A stretch of 64,000 nucleotides of DNA from Clostridiales bacterium (GTDB lineage Bacteria > Bacillota > Clostridia > Christensenellales > Aristaeellaceae), in assembly GCA_015056015.1 (NCBI GenBank), contig SVHD01000001.1:77102-141101 (forward strand), written 5' to 3'. Each line of letters begins with the position of its first letter. Within the stretch, counting starts at the first letter, position 1. Shown here piece after piece: positions 26,197 through 34,020 of this stretch. The translations under genes were made by a program, and so were the position numbers. The notes below the pieces were generated by a model that worked only from the letters and a program-made list of their open reading frames with translations, did not search any database and was not told the DNA's origin.

Positions 26197-26339
26197 CTTT
26201 CGTTTTCCTCCTTCTCTTTTCGGATATCCCGGAGCAAACCCAGGGCATAGATGGAATAGGTTTCCCGCTGCCAGCTGCCGGGCAGAAAGGGATGTTTCCT
26301 TACAGGAGAAAATTTTTCCAAAGAACGATTGTTACGCAC
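26193..26339 (-). CDS. Small uncharacterised ORF coupled to padR and DUF1700
   Basis: A 48-aa frame linking two genes. Its GTG start overlaps the padR stop and has GGAGG nine bases upstream. Its TGA overlaps the ATG of the next gene as ATGA. This double overlap is strong evidence for real translation. The peptide is charged (S-W-Q-R-E-T-Y-S-I-Y-A-L-G-L-L-R-D-I-R-K-E-K-E-E-N-E-R), with a mid-region amphipathic stretch and no signal or full membrane segment. I do not recognise a family. It may be a partner of PadR or of the DUF4097 protein. Confidence 0.7.
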   Translation of the reverse strand: MRNNRSLEKFSPVRKHPFLPGSWQRETYSIYALGLLRDIRKEKEENER

Positions 26340-26649
26340 GGTGGTTTACCTCCACAATAAAATCGTATACCCGGTTTACCTCTTCCCATTCCTTTAAAAA
26401 GTCTGCGATTCTTTGCCGCCCGGTATCCGTAATGGCGTAATATTTCCGCAGGCGGCTGTTATGCTCCACCGAATAGACGGAAAGGCAATCGGCCGCCTCC
26501 AGCCTGCGCAAAACGGGATACAGGGTGGATTCGGAAAGCGCCATAATCGGCTCAATATCCTTGATCAATTGATAGCCGTAGGAATCCCCCCGGGTCAGAA
26601 TAGATAAAATACATACCTCGATCATACCGCGTTTCAGCTGTGCATCCAT
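26332..26649 (-). CDS. PadR family transcriptional regulator
   Basis: A 105-aa winged-helix repressor. The N-terminal winged helix contains L-S-I-L-T-R-G-D-S-Y-G-Y-Q-L-I and E-S-T-L-Y-P-V-L-R-R-L-E, a PadR hallmark. A short C-terminal dimer helix follows. Size matches the PadR-s2 group. The start ATG follows GAGGTGAT. The promoter directly upstream contains a perfect 7-7-7 inverted repeat over its -10, pointing to autoregulation of the three-gene operon. Confidence 0.92.
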   Translation of the reverse strand: MDAQLKRGMIEVCILSILTRGDSYGYQLIKDIEPIMALSESTLYPVLRRLEAADCLSVYSVEHNSRLRKYYAITDTGRQRIADFLKEWEEVNRVYDFIVEVNHRA

Positions 26650-26669
26650 GGATTATCACCTCACGCATA

Positions 26670-26700
26670 ATACTATATATTACATAGTATTATTTGTCAA
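26670..26700 (-). promoter_or_regulatory. padR promoter with overlapping operator
   Basis: Minus strand TTGACA (26695-26700), 17-bp spacer, TATAGT (26672-26677). An inverted repeat, ATACTAT (26670-26676) with ATAGTAT (26684-26690) and a seven-base centre, covers the -10 and much of the spacer. This is a likely PadR binding site. Confidence 0.85.
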
Positions 26701-26725
26701 GAGGTGTTCGGAAAGAAATTTATAT

Positions 26726-26830
26726 GCAGGAGGGATATTCTTTGAAGCCAAAGAATGCCCCTCCCACGCCCTCCCCTAGAAAGCTGTACTGGATATTGCT
26801 GGCTGCCACAGAATCGTTTGTGTACCAGTG
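26726..26830. repeat. Palindromic intergenic element, type 1, full length
   Basis: Hairpin 26728-26765 (GGAGGGATATTCTTTG and complement), tail AGAAAGCTGTACTGGATATT, ending GTGTACCAGTG. The hairpin faces the padR operon. Confidence 0.8.
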
Positions 26831-27077
26831 ATACTTGGGAAACGTATGGGACTTATTCAACCCCATACCCCGAACCAGGGACACTTGTCCCTGGACCCGG
26901 CAGCGGAACAAGCGATGATTTTCTAACAACAATTTCCCGCTGTAACGCAAGGAACGCATCGACTTCCACGGGGTGGATGTTTTGCCGTTTGTTAGAATAT
27001 GCATCAAATGGACAATTGACTTCCACGGGCCGGGCGGCATTCTGCCGCCTGACGGATGCAAAGCATCCGGGAAAACG
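26831..27077. other. Structured intergenic sequence with several inverted repeats
   Basis: No ORF with a ribosome site. Visible structure: a perfect hairpin CCAGGGAC/GTCCCTGG (26875-26894), an inverted repeat TTCTAACAA (26921-26929) with TTGTTAGAA (26989-26997), a 12-base direct repeat GACTTCCACGGG (26961 and 27018), and a GGATGC/GCATCC stem (27054-27068). It ends at a terminator. It could encode a structured RNA or be a decayed mobile element. Confidence 0.45.
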
Positions 27078-27126
27078 AAAAAAACGCCGGAGGAGAAAGC
27101 TTGCTTTCTCTCACGGCGTTTTTGTG
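27078..27126 (+). terminator. Strong bidirectional hairpin terminator
   Basis: A-run plus ACGCCG, inner stem GAGAAAGC/GCTTTCTC, then CGGCGTTTTT. Located downstream of the structured region; T-runs exist on both strands. Confidence 0.8.
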
Positions 27127-27238
27127 TTTTCCAATGGCCCGTGAATTATTTCAATCGTTTTCTAAAATGATCGTTTTCCTAAAGCTTCATGCGGAAATAA
27201 CCGCGTTTTCCCATCCAAGTATTTTCGCAAACCGGAGT

Positions 27239-27289
27239 CCAGAGGAGGAACTCCTCTGGCGCGGGGTACAGGGGCTGCGAAAGCCCCTG
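27239..27289. repeat. Pair of short perfect hairpins
   Basis: CCAGAGGAG/CTCCTCTGG (27239-27259) and CAGGGGCT/AGCCCCTG (27269-27289), about 25 bp from the isomerase stop. They do not match the three palindromic sub-types. Confidence 0.55.
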
Positions 27290-27314
27290 CCTGGGTTTTA
27301 TCGTTTCGGTGTGG

Positions 27315-28157
27315 TTAAATCAGCTTGCGGATATATTTCTGGGCCAGATCCAGGGCGGTCAGGTTATCTTCCATGCCTTCGAATTCATAGGAAACAGTGC
27401 CGTCATAGCCGGAATCCTTGAGCACCTTCAGGCAATAGGCAATGGGCACCACGCCGTGGCCCGCCACCGTGCCGCGGATATAGGAGCCGTTGCGGGTATG
27501 AATCCAGCCTTCGCCGGGATCGATGGCGTCGGGAGCCTTATAGATGAAATCCTTCACATGCACATGGAAGGCATAGGGCGCGGCAATGGGCACGGCGCGC
27601 AGGGGATTATCATCCGCGCAGAGGAAATTGCCCATATCCACCAGCCAGCCGTAATTGGGATGATTGACGGTGCGGATCAATTCTTCCACGCGCTCGGCTT
27701 CCTGCATGATCATGCCGTGGTTTTCAGTGCAGGTGCGCACGCCCTTCTTTTCGGCATAGATGGTCAATTCACGAATGAGGGGGGCCACCTTTTCCACGCC
27801 CTGGCGCCAGGTCATGCCCTCGGGCAGCTTCCAGAACGCATCATGGCGATAAACCGGCGCGCCCAGCAGCGCCGCGATATCCACATTCTTTTTCGCGGTT
27901 TCCAGTTCGTTTTCGTGATTCAGGAAATCGGCGCCCACGGTATAGGCGGCGATGGGCAGGCCGATCTTGGCGCAATAATCCTTGATTTCCAGGGCCAGCG
28001 CTTCCACGCTTTCTGCCTTCTGCACATCCAGGGAAAGGCCGATAAATTCGATGGCGTCAAAGCCCAGTTCCTTGGCCTTGTCACAGATTTCAAAATAATT
28101 GGCGCCGGTCTGCTGCATATACTTGCGGAAGCTGTAAGAGGATACGCCGATTCTCAT
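27315..28157 (-). CDS. Sugar phosphate isomerase/epimerase-like TIM barrel
   Basis: A 280-aa AP-endonuclease-2-fold TIM barrel (COG1082 type). Begins M-R-I-G-V-S-S-Y-S-F; metal-binding stretches include T-E-N-H-G near 147, W-L-V-D-M-G-N, H-V-H-V-K-D-F and the final Y-E-F-E-G. Members isomerise or epimerise sugars, or eliminate from keto-sugars; the substrate cannot be read. It resembles the second TIM barrel at 30776, so the two are paralogues. The GH29 gene upstream suggests a role in sugar catabolism. Start ATG 28157 with AGGAG about 11 bases upstream. Confidence 0.82.
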   Translation of the reverse strand: MRIGVSSYSFRKYMQQTGANYFEICDKAKELGFDAIEFIGLSLDVQKAESVEALALEIKDYCAKIGLPIAAYTVGADFLNHENELETAKKNVDIAALLGAPVYRHDAFWKLPEGMTWRQGVEKVAPLIRELTIYAEKKGVRTCTENHGMIMQEAERVEELIRTVNHPNYGWLVDMGNFLCADDNPLRAVPIAAPYAFHVHVKDFIYKAPDAIDPGEGWIHTRNGSYIRGTVAGHGVVPIAYCLKVLKDSGYDGTVSYEFEGMEDNLTALDLAQKYIRKLI

Positions 28158-28273
28158 ATTGATTCGCTCTCCTTTTTCACGTTCATTTTTTCGTCCCCAA
28201 AGGACTTTTTTCTTCTCCCCCATCTTATCCCATTTCCCAAATCGTGTCAAGGTGGGACGGGCGAAGAAATATT

Positions 28274-28375
28274 GCGGGGAGACCTTCTTTGTAACCAAAG
28301 AAGGCCTCCCCGCACCCCTCCAAGAAAGTTATACTGGATATTTCAACTGCGATTTTATCAACTTGCGTGCCAGTG
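28274..28375. repeat. Palindromic intergenic element, type 1, full length
   Basis: Hairpin 28274-28313 (GCGGGGAGACCTTCTTTG and complement), tail CCTCCAAGAAAGTTATACTG, ending GCGTGCCAGTG. The hairpin faces the isomerase start. Confidence 0.8.
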
Positions 28376-28411
28376 CCACAAAAAAGGAAACGATAATGTT
28401 TCATATTGCGC

Positions 28412-28510
28412 CACTGGCACACAGGATGATTAGAAACAGACCGGCAAAATCCAGAATCGGTTTTCGGGAGGGTGCGGGAGGGTGCTTTTGACACAAAAGC
28501 ATCCTCCCGC
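28412..28510. repeat. Palindromic intergenic element, type 2, full length
   Basis: Begins CACTGGCACAC, tail ATCCAGAATCGGTTTTCGGG, hairpin 28474-28510. Its tail faces that of the type-1 copy 36 bp away. The hairpin ends 25 bp from the GH29 stop. Confidence 0.8.
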
Positions 28511-28535
28511 AAATATCCCTCACCGCTCCCGTTCC

Positions 28536-29858
28536 TTACTTCAGGAACAGCTCGATGACGGGGACGAGCATATCAGGCTTGACGTGGGGCAGATTGAGCA
28601 CAAGCAGATCATCCGCCTGGCTGGCACCCTCGGAGAAATGATTGACCTTGCCTTCCTCCATCAGGATTTCGCTGCCATCGTGGAGGAACTGGGCATAATC
28701 CACCTTGCCCGCCAGGCCCCGGATTTCCAGATGCCCGAAGGGATAGGCGAACAGATGCAAATACAGGCGCTTGCCATCCCGGGACTGGGTATAGCGGCAA
28801 TCGGCGGGCAGGGTCTTTAAAATTTCGGGCTCCGCCATGGTGCAATTGTAAATAGCCCGGGAATTGAAATGCATCCAGCGTTCGTAAACGGCCAGGGCAT
28901 TCTTGGCCCGGTCGTCAAATTCGCCCCGGGCCGTGGGCCCCACATTCATCAAAAGATTGCCGCCCAGGGATACGGTATTGACCAGCATGCGGATCAGCAT
29001 TTCGGGGGATTTCCAGGTGCTTTCATCCCGGTGATAGCCCCAGGAGCCGGAGAAGGTCTGGCAAGCCTCCCAGGTAACCAGCTCGCCGGTTTCCTTGTGC
29101 TTTACCCACTCGGTAACCTGATACTGCTCCGGCGTCCACAGATCCTGCTCCAGATCGGCCCGGTTATCGATCATGATATTGGGCTGCAGGGCGCGGGCGG
29201 TGGCGATGAGCTTTTCGGATTCCCAGTCTTCCCTGCCCTTGCCCTTCATCCATTCCCGGCCGGGCAGCGGATCGCGGTTGGGATAGGAAAAATCGAACCA
29301 GAGAATATCGATCTTGCCATAATTGGTGAGCAATTCCGTCACCTGATCCCGCATATACTGGGCATAGATTTTCATATCCCGGCCCTGATTCTGCTCAAAG
29401 GCGTCGGGATCATTGCGCCGGGGATGGAGCACATCAATGGTGAAATGGGGATGATGCCAGTCGATCAGGGAATAATAGAAGCCCACCTTCAGCCCTTCCG
29501 CCCGGAAGGCGTCCACATATTCCTTCACCAGATCCCGGCCGGCAGGGGTATTGGTGCATTTGTAATCGGTGAATTTGGAATCGAACATGCAGAAGCCTTC
29601 ATGATGCTTGGTGGTGAGCACGGCATATTTCATGCCCGCCGCTTTGGCAGCCTTGGCCCAAGCCCTGGCGTCATAGAGATCGGGATCGAAATGCTCAAAA
29701 TACTTCTGATATTTTTCTTCCGGAATGCATTCCCGGTTCTTGATCCATTCGTGCCGGGCGGGGAGCGCATACAGCCCCCAATGGATAAACATACCGAAGC
29801 GATCGGCCACAAACCAGGAAGTATCGCCGGGGGTCTTGCGCGTTACATAGCTGCTCAT
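28536..29858 (-). CDS. GH29 alpha-L-fucosidase
   Basis: A 440-aa glycoside hydrolase family 29 enzyme, retaining, releasing terminal alpha-L-fucose from glycans such as milk, mucin or plant oligosaccharides. The N-terminal signature F-G-M-F-I-H-W-G-L-Y and T-T-K-H-H-E-G-F are clear. The nucleophile is Asp189 in I-L-W-F-D-F-S-Y. No signal peptide is present, so it acts on imported oligosaccharides. Start ATG follows GGAGG by about 10 bases. It is divergent from an AraC-type regulator 104 bp away, which probably controls it. Confidence 0.9.
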   Translation of the reverse strand: MSSYVTRKTPGDTSWFVADRFGMFIHWGLYALPARHEWIKNRECIPEEKYQKYFEHFDPDLYDARAWAKAAKAAGMKYAVLTTKHHEGFCMFDSKFTDYKCTNTPAGRDLVKEYVDAFRAEGLKVGFYYSLIDWHHPHFTIDVLHPRRNDPDAFEQNQGRDMKIYAQYMRDQVTELLTNYGKIDILWFDFSYPNRDPLPGREWMKGKGREDWESEKLIATARALQPNIMIDNRADLEQDLWTPEQYQVTEWVKHKETGELVTWEACQTFSGSWGYHRDESTWKSPEMLIRMLVNTVSLGGNLLMNVGPTARGEFDDRAKNALAVYERWMHFNSRAIYNCTMAEPEILKTLPADCRYTQSRDGKRLYLHLFAYPFGHLEIRGLAGKVDYAQFLHDGSEILMEEGKVNHFSEGASQADDLLVLNLPHVKPDMLVPVIELFLK

Positions 29859-29962
29859 ATGAATTTTCCCTCCTGTGTATTGATTGCATTCTTTAAAAAG
29901 AGTATAATATTATTTGAAAAAAATTGCCATGCAGATACCATCGAAAATATGGAGAAATCATC

Positions 29963-30772
29963 ATGAATATCATTCGCTCCGCTCAGGCGCCGCTTTTGTG
30001 GGATGCACTGAAAATCCGCATTCTGGAGCATGGCCTGGCCCAATTGCATCAGGATTGGAATCAATCCCATGCCCGTCCCCCTTATTCCAGGCTGTATTAT
30101 ATCCTGGAGGGGGAAGGCTTTGTCCGGGCAGGGAATACCGAAATCCCCCTTGTGCCCGGGAATTGCTATCTTTTGCCCTGTGGAATGAGCCTTTCCTACC
30201 GCTGCCCATCAGAAATGACCCAGCTCTATTTTCATATCAGCGCCCGTACCACTGATGGATACGATCTGTTTTCCCGCTGCGAAGGCATCCTGCAAATGCC
30301 CGCCCGTCAGGCGCCATCGCAAATGGGACAAAACTATCTTTCCAAAGAATATCTGCCGCTGGCATTACTGCAGCGGCAGATTGAAAGCGATCTGTGCTTT
30401 TTGATTGCCCAGGCCGGGCTGGAAAATCATTTGCTGAATCCCCGCTCGCCATTTCTGGAAAGCGTGTTTATGACGGTGCGGAAAAACATGCGCTCTTCCC
30501 TGAGCATTCCGGAAATTGCCGCCATCCTTTCCCTTTCCGAAAGCACGCTGACCAAGCGCTTCCGCAAGGAATACGGCATGCCCCTTGGCCGATATATTGA
30601 TGAAATGCTCGCCCAGGAAATCGGGCGGCTGCTCACCGGAACGGATATGACCATCGGACAGATTGCGGAAAGCCTGGGCTTTTGCGATCAATTCTATCTG
30701 ACCCGCTTTTTTTCCGCCCATCAGGGCATGCCGCCCAGCCGATACCGATCCCTGCTGAAGGTACAGAAATAA
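29963..30772 (+). CDS. AraC family transcriptional regulator
   Basis: A 269-aa regulator with an N-terminal cupin-like sensing domain (about 20-130, L-Y-Y-I-L-E-G-E-G and a V-P-G-N-C-Y-L-L-P turn) and a C-terminal AraC double helix-turn-helix (about 170-265, I-A-A-I-L-S-L-S-E-S-T-L-T-K-R-F and I-A-E-S-L-G-F-C-D-Q-F-Y-L-T-R-F-F). It is transcribed away from the GH29 gene and is the likely local activator of fucosidase and isomerase genes, with a sugar effector. The start is ATG 29963 behind GGAG at eight bases. Confidence 0.88.
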   Translation: MNIIRSAQAPLLWDALKIRILEHGLAQLHQDWNQSHARPPYSRLYYILEGEGFVRAGNTEIPLVPGNCYLLPCGMSLSYRCPSEMTQLYFHISARTTDGYDLFSRCEGILQMPARQAPSQMGQNYLSKEYLPLALLQRQIESDLCFLIAQAGLENHLLNPRSPFLESVFMTVRKNMRSSLSIPEIAAILSLSESTLTKRFRKEYGMPLGRYIDEMLAQEIGRLLTGTDMTIGQIAESLGFCDQFYLTRFFSAHQGMPPSRYRSLLKVQK

Positions 30773-30775
30773 TCA

Positions 30776-31675
30776 TCATTCCACCCAGATGCGCCGGGCA
30801 TTCTGCAGGCTGACGGCGGAGGCGTATTTGGCGTCCTCCAGTCCCTCAAATTCAATGACGATATCCCCGTCATAGCCAGAATTTTTCAGCGCGCCCAGCA
30901 CGGCATACATATCCAGATCGCCCTGGGCCAGAATGGCGCCCCGCAGATATTTCCCGCCCCGGGAGCGGAACCAGCTGCCCGCGCAGTCAAACTGGGTGGC
31001 GTCCCCGGGATCCCGGGTGCGGATATAAAAATCCTTGAGATGCACCATTTTTGTAATGGGCGCCAGGGTTTTTGCCGCCACCGAGGCGTCCTCATCCACG
31101 CAGACGATATTGCCCGTATCCAGCAGCAACCCATAATTTTCATGGTCAACCTTCTGCATAATTCTTTCCACCCGGTCGCAGCCGTTGGCGAAAAAGCCGT
31201 GGTTTTCAATCAGCGTCTTCACGCCCCGCTTTTTCCCATGCTCGCATACCCGGTGGGCGGCCTCCGCCATCACCGGCAGCCAGATTTCAAAATCGGAAAG
31301 GGTATTTTTCGCCTGGGGTCTGCGGAAGGCGCATACGTCATGGCGCATCCGGGGCACGCCCAATTCCGCTGCGATATCCACCTCATGGCAGATGCGGGCG
31401 ATTTCCTTTTCCAGTTCTTCCCCCTCCTTGCAAAAATCCGCCAGCACGGAATAATTGCAAAGGGCAAGGCCCGCATCCCGGGCATATTTTCTGGCTTGCG
31501 CGATGGCGGAAAAATCGATGCTTCCCGTTTTTTCATCGTCAAAGCGGAAGGCAAAGGGCACCAATTCCATACATTCCGCCCCCTGGGCCGCCGCAAAATC
31601 CATGACCTCAAACAGGGTCATTTTTTTGTTTTCAATTTCTCTGTCCAAAGAATAAGAACTCAATCCCAGCCGCAT
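30776..31675 (-). CDS. Sugar phosphate isomerase/epimerase-like TIM barrel (paralogue)
   Basis: A 299-aa TIM barrel of the same family as 27315-28157, beginning M-R-L-G-L-S-S-Y-S-L. Metal/active-site stretches: I-E-N-H-G-F-F, L-L-L-D-T-G-N-I, M-V-H-L-K-D-F-Y and I-E-F-E-G-L-E. It ends three bases from the convergent AraC gene. Start ATG has AGGAGG six bases upstream, 11 bases after the stop of the metallo-hydrolase gene, so the two form an operon. Substrate unknown. Confidence 0.8.
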   Translation of the reverse strand: MRLGLSSYSLDREIENKKMTLFEVMDFAAAQGAECMELVPFAFRFDDEKTGSIDFSAIAQARKYARDAGLALCNYSVLADFCKEGEELEKEIARICHEVDIAAELGVPRMRHDVCAFRRPQAKNTLSDFEIWLPVMAEAAHRVCEHGKKRGVKTLIENHGFFANGCDRVERIMQKVDHENYGLLLDTGNIVCVDEDASVAAKTLAPITKMVHLKDFYIRTRDPGDATQFDCAGSWFRSRGGKYLRGAILAQGDLDMYAVLGALKNSGYDGDIVIEFEGLEDAKYASAVSLQNARRIWVE

Positions 31676-31686
31676 ATGTATCCTCC

Positions 31687-32478
31687 TTATTCCGGGATAC
31701 CAAAGGTATCCTGGAATTTTTTGATGGTGCGATCCATCAGGTTTTTCCATTCATCCTGCCCCAGGAAGGGATTTTCCCCGGGCTTTCTTTCCGCCTGCTT
31801 TTCCAGCATCTTCACCACGCCCGGATGAGATCCGATAGCCATGTCCACCGGCCAATCCCGCATCCGCAGCAGATTCTCGTAATAATCCCGGCGCAGCGAT
31901 TTGGGCAAATGATATTCTTCCAGGAATTCATCATCAATCGTATTAAAGCCCAGGCCGCCGTGCATGCCGCAGCGCACCGTTTTTCCCTGCACCGTGGCGT
32001 CAAAAAAGAGGGAATAGGTACCCGGCGTATGCCCGGGGGTATGCACGGGAAGAATGGAAATATTCCCCTGGCAGACGGGCGTATCCTTTTCATAGAAATA
32101 ATCTGCCTGGAAGGGCGGGCAGGTGGCCGCATCGGCCAGCATCAATTCCGGCCTTTCCGTAACAAAATACGCATCCTCCCGGCCCATATACAGTTTCGCC
32201 CCCGTATACTGCCGCATGGCCTCTGCACCGCCGCAGTGATCATAATGGGCATGGGTGATCAGAATTGTGCGAATATCCTTAGGGTCAAAGCCCAGCGCGC
32301 GGATATTTTCCAGAACTTGATACAGGGTCTGGGGCATGCCGCAGTCAATCAGCAGCAGCCCGTCCCCCGTATCAATCAAAAAGCTGCCCACCCAGCGATT
32401 GCCCACATAATATACCTGATCCGTAATGGGAAACGGCTTTACAAAATATTCCCAGGGACGCAATACGCTTTCATGCAT
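31687..32478 (-). CDS. Metallo-beta-lactamase-fold hydrolase
   Basis: A 263-aa MBL-fold enzyme with T-H-A-H-Y-D-H-C-G-G (about residues 75-84), H-T-P-G-H-T-P-G and terminal G-S-H-P-G. The order resembles class B3-like or lactonase/glyoxalase-like members rather than antibiotic resistance. No signal peptide. It leads a two-gene operon with a sugar-isomerase-like gene, so a role on sugar lactones or similar intermediates is possible but inferred. Confidence 0.78.
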   Translation of the reverse strand: MHESVLRPWEYFVKPFPITDQVYYVGNRWVGSFLIDTGDGLLLIDCGMPQTLYQVLENIRALGFDPKDIRTILITHAHYDHCGGAEAMRQYTGAKLYMGREDAYFVTERPELMLADAATCPPFQADYFYEKDTPVCQGNISILPVHTPGHTPGTYSLFFDATVQGKTVRCGMHGGLGFNTIDDEFLEEYHLPKSLRRDYYENLLRMRDWPVDMAIGSHPGVVKMLEKQAERKPGENPFLGQDEWKNLMDRTIKKFQDTFGIPE

Positions 32479-32506
32479 ACATCATTCCCCCTGTCATAAG
32501 CATCAG

Positions 32507-32537
32507 AAAAGGCCGCCGCAGTGCAGCCGGGCGGCCC
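32507..32537 (-). terminator. Terminator of murG
   Basis: Minus strand GGGCCGCC / GGCGGCC stem followed by TTTTC, 12 bases after the murG stop. Confidence 0.75.
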
Positions 32538-32548
32538 GATGAATCAAA

Positions 32549-33613
32549 TTATTTCTTTTCCGCTTCGTGAATCATCTGAAGCACTGCCATGGTGCCATCG
32601 GCAGGGGGCGCATTTTTCAGATTTTCCACCAGCTGATCCTTTTCCGCCATCAGCGTTTCAAGGGCGGCATAGAGGGTATCGGCGGTCATATTTTCCTGAA
32701 GCAGCACATGGCAAAGCCCCCGGGCGCGATAGCTTTCGGCGTTCAGAATCTGGTCGCCGCGGCTGGCCCCCTTGGGATAGGGCACCAGCAGCATGGGCTT
32801 TTTCAGCGCCTGGAATTCGCAAAGGGCATTGCTCCCCGCCCGGGAAAGCACGAAATCGGCGCAAGCCAGGGCATTGGGCAATTCATCGGAAAGGAATTCA
32901 AACTGGGTGTAGCCGGGCAGGGTGCTCAGGCTTTCATCCAGATTGCCCTTGCCGGTAATATGCAATACATCCATCTTTTCCAGAATCCGGGGCAGGGCTT
33001 CCCGCAGGGCCTTATTCACGCTCTGGGCGCCGGAGGAACCGCCCATCATCATCAATACGGGCTTTTCCCCGGTAAAGCCGCAAAGACCGAGCCCCTTTTC
33101 CCGGGTACCGGAAAAAAGCTCGGGCCGCATGGGCGTGCCGGTGCAGACCGCCTTTTCCCCCAGGGCTTTGGCGCATTCAGGGAAAGTAGTGGCAATCTTT
33201 TTCGCGAATTTGGAGCAAATTTTATTGGCCAGGCCGGGGGTAAGATCGCTTTCATGGCAAATCACCGGCACCCCGTGGAGCCACGCGCCAATCACCGCAG
33301 GCACGGATACAAATCCGCCCTTGGAAAAGCAAACGTCAGGCTTGATTTTTCCCATCAGATAGGCGGATTGGAAGGCCCCCGCCAATACTTTAAAGGGATC
33401 GGTGAAATTTTTCCAGTCAAAATACCGGCGCAATTTGCCGCTCTTCACCGCGTGATAGGTCACCCCGGGGAGGGACATCATCTTGTGCTCAATGCCCTCC
33501 TCAGTGCCGATGTAATGCACTTCATAGCCTTCCTCCAGCAAATGAGGAAGCAGCGCCAGATGGGGGGTCACATGCCCCGCCGTGCCGCCGCCCGTTAATA
33601 CAATGCGCTTCAA
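32549..33613 (-). CDS. murG: MurG, lipid II synthase (GT28)
   Basis: A 354-aa membrane-associated glycosyltransferase that adds GlcNAc from UDP-GlcNAc to lipid I, making lipid II for peptidoglycan. Motifs: G-G-G-T-A-G-H-V-T-P near the N-terminus, M-M-G-G-S-S-G-A-Q-S-V-N, and L-S-R-A-G-S-N-A-L-C-E. The start is a TTG with AAGGAGG eight bases upstream. It stands alone, outside a division/wall cluster, with its own terminator. Confidence 0.95.
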   Translation of the reverse strand: MKRIVLTGGGTAGHVTPHLALLPHLLEEGYEVHYIGTEEGIEHKMMSLPGVTYHAVKSGKLRRYFDWKNFTDPFKVLAGAFQSAYLMGKIKPDVCFSKGGFVSVPAVIGAWLHGVPVICHESDLTPGLANKICSKFAKKIATTFPECAKALGEKAVCTGTPMRPELFSGTREKGLGLCGFTGEKPVLMMMGGSSGAQSVNKALREALPRILEKMDVLHITGKGNLDESLSTLPGYTQFEFLSDELPNALACADFVLSRAGSNALCEFQALKKPMLLVPYPKGASRGDQILNAESYRARGLCHVLLQENMTADTLYAALETLMAEKDQLVENLKNAPPADGTMAVLQMIHEAEKK

Positions 33614-33711
33614 ACGCAGCGCCTCCTTTTTCTTTCTTCCTTTCCATTATATCACATCCCCGCCAGAAGATACAACAATTATGTGATATATATTGCGGGA
33701 GGGCATATATT

Positions 33712-33816
33712 GCGAGAGGGCCTTTCTTTTGAAAAAGAAAGGCCCTCTTTCGCTCTTCCAAAGAAAACCGGCTCTGGATATTTCTGATCGCTTCTCAATC
33801 AGCTTGAACGCCAGTG
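33712..33816. repeat. Palindromic intergenic element, type 3, full length
   Basis: Hairpin 33712-33752 (GCGAGAGGGCCTTTCTTTT and complement), tail TTCCAAAGAAAACCGGCTC, ending GAACGCCAGTG. Just before it, 33692-33706 repeats the element's first bases. The hairpin faces the murG start. Confidence 0.8.
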
Positions 33817-33851
33817 AAGCAAAAATCCATCGCAGCTTTCATTCAATTTCA

Positions 33852-34011
33852 AAATTTCCAAGCAGCTTTCTTGGAGGGGCGCGTGGGAACCATTCTCAGA
33901 AACAAACCCGCAGGGGGTTGTGACGTGGCAACGGCCAAGAGTGCAGGTGCAGAGAGCATACGCAGGCACAGCGCTGGGTATACGATGCTCTGCAAAGAAT
34001 GGTTCCCCCGC
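33852..34011. repeat. Palindromic intergenic element, type 1, with one nested insert of about 92 bp
   Basis: Tail AGCAGCTTTCTTGGAGGGG, left arm GTGGGAACCATT, nested repeat 33895-33987, right arm AAAGAATGGTTCCCCC. It ends 9 bp from the synthase stop. Its tail faces the type-3 copy at 33712. Confidence 0.75.
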
Positions 34012-34020
34012 AATAATCAA

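Noticed and set aside
31687..32478. Beta-lactam resistance gene
   Set aside because: The HxHxDH site is generic to the fold, no signal peptide is present, and the partner gene is a sugar isomerase.
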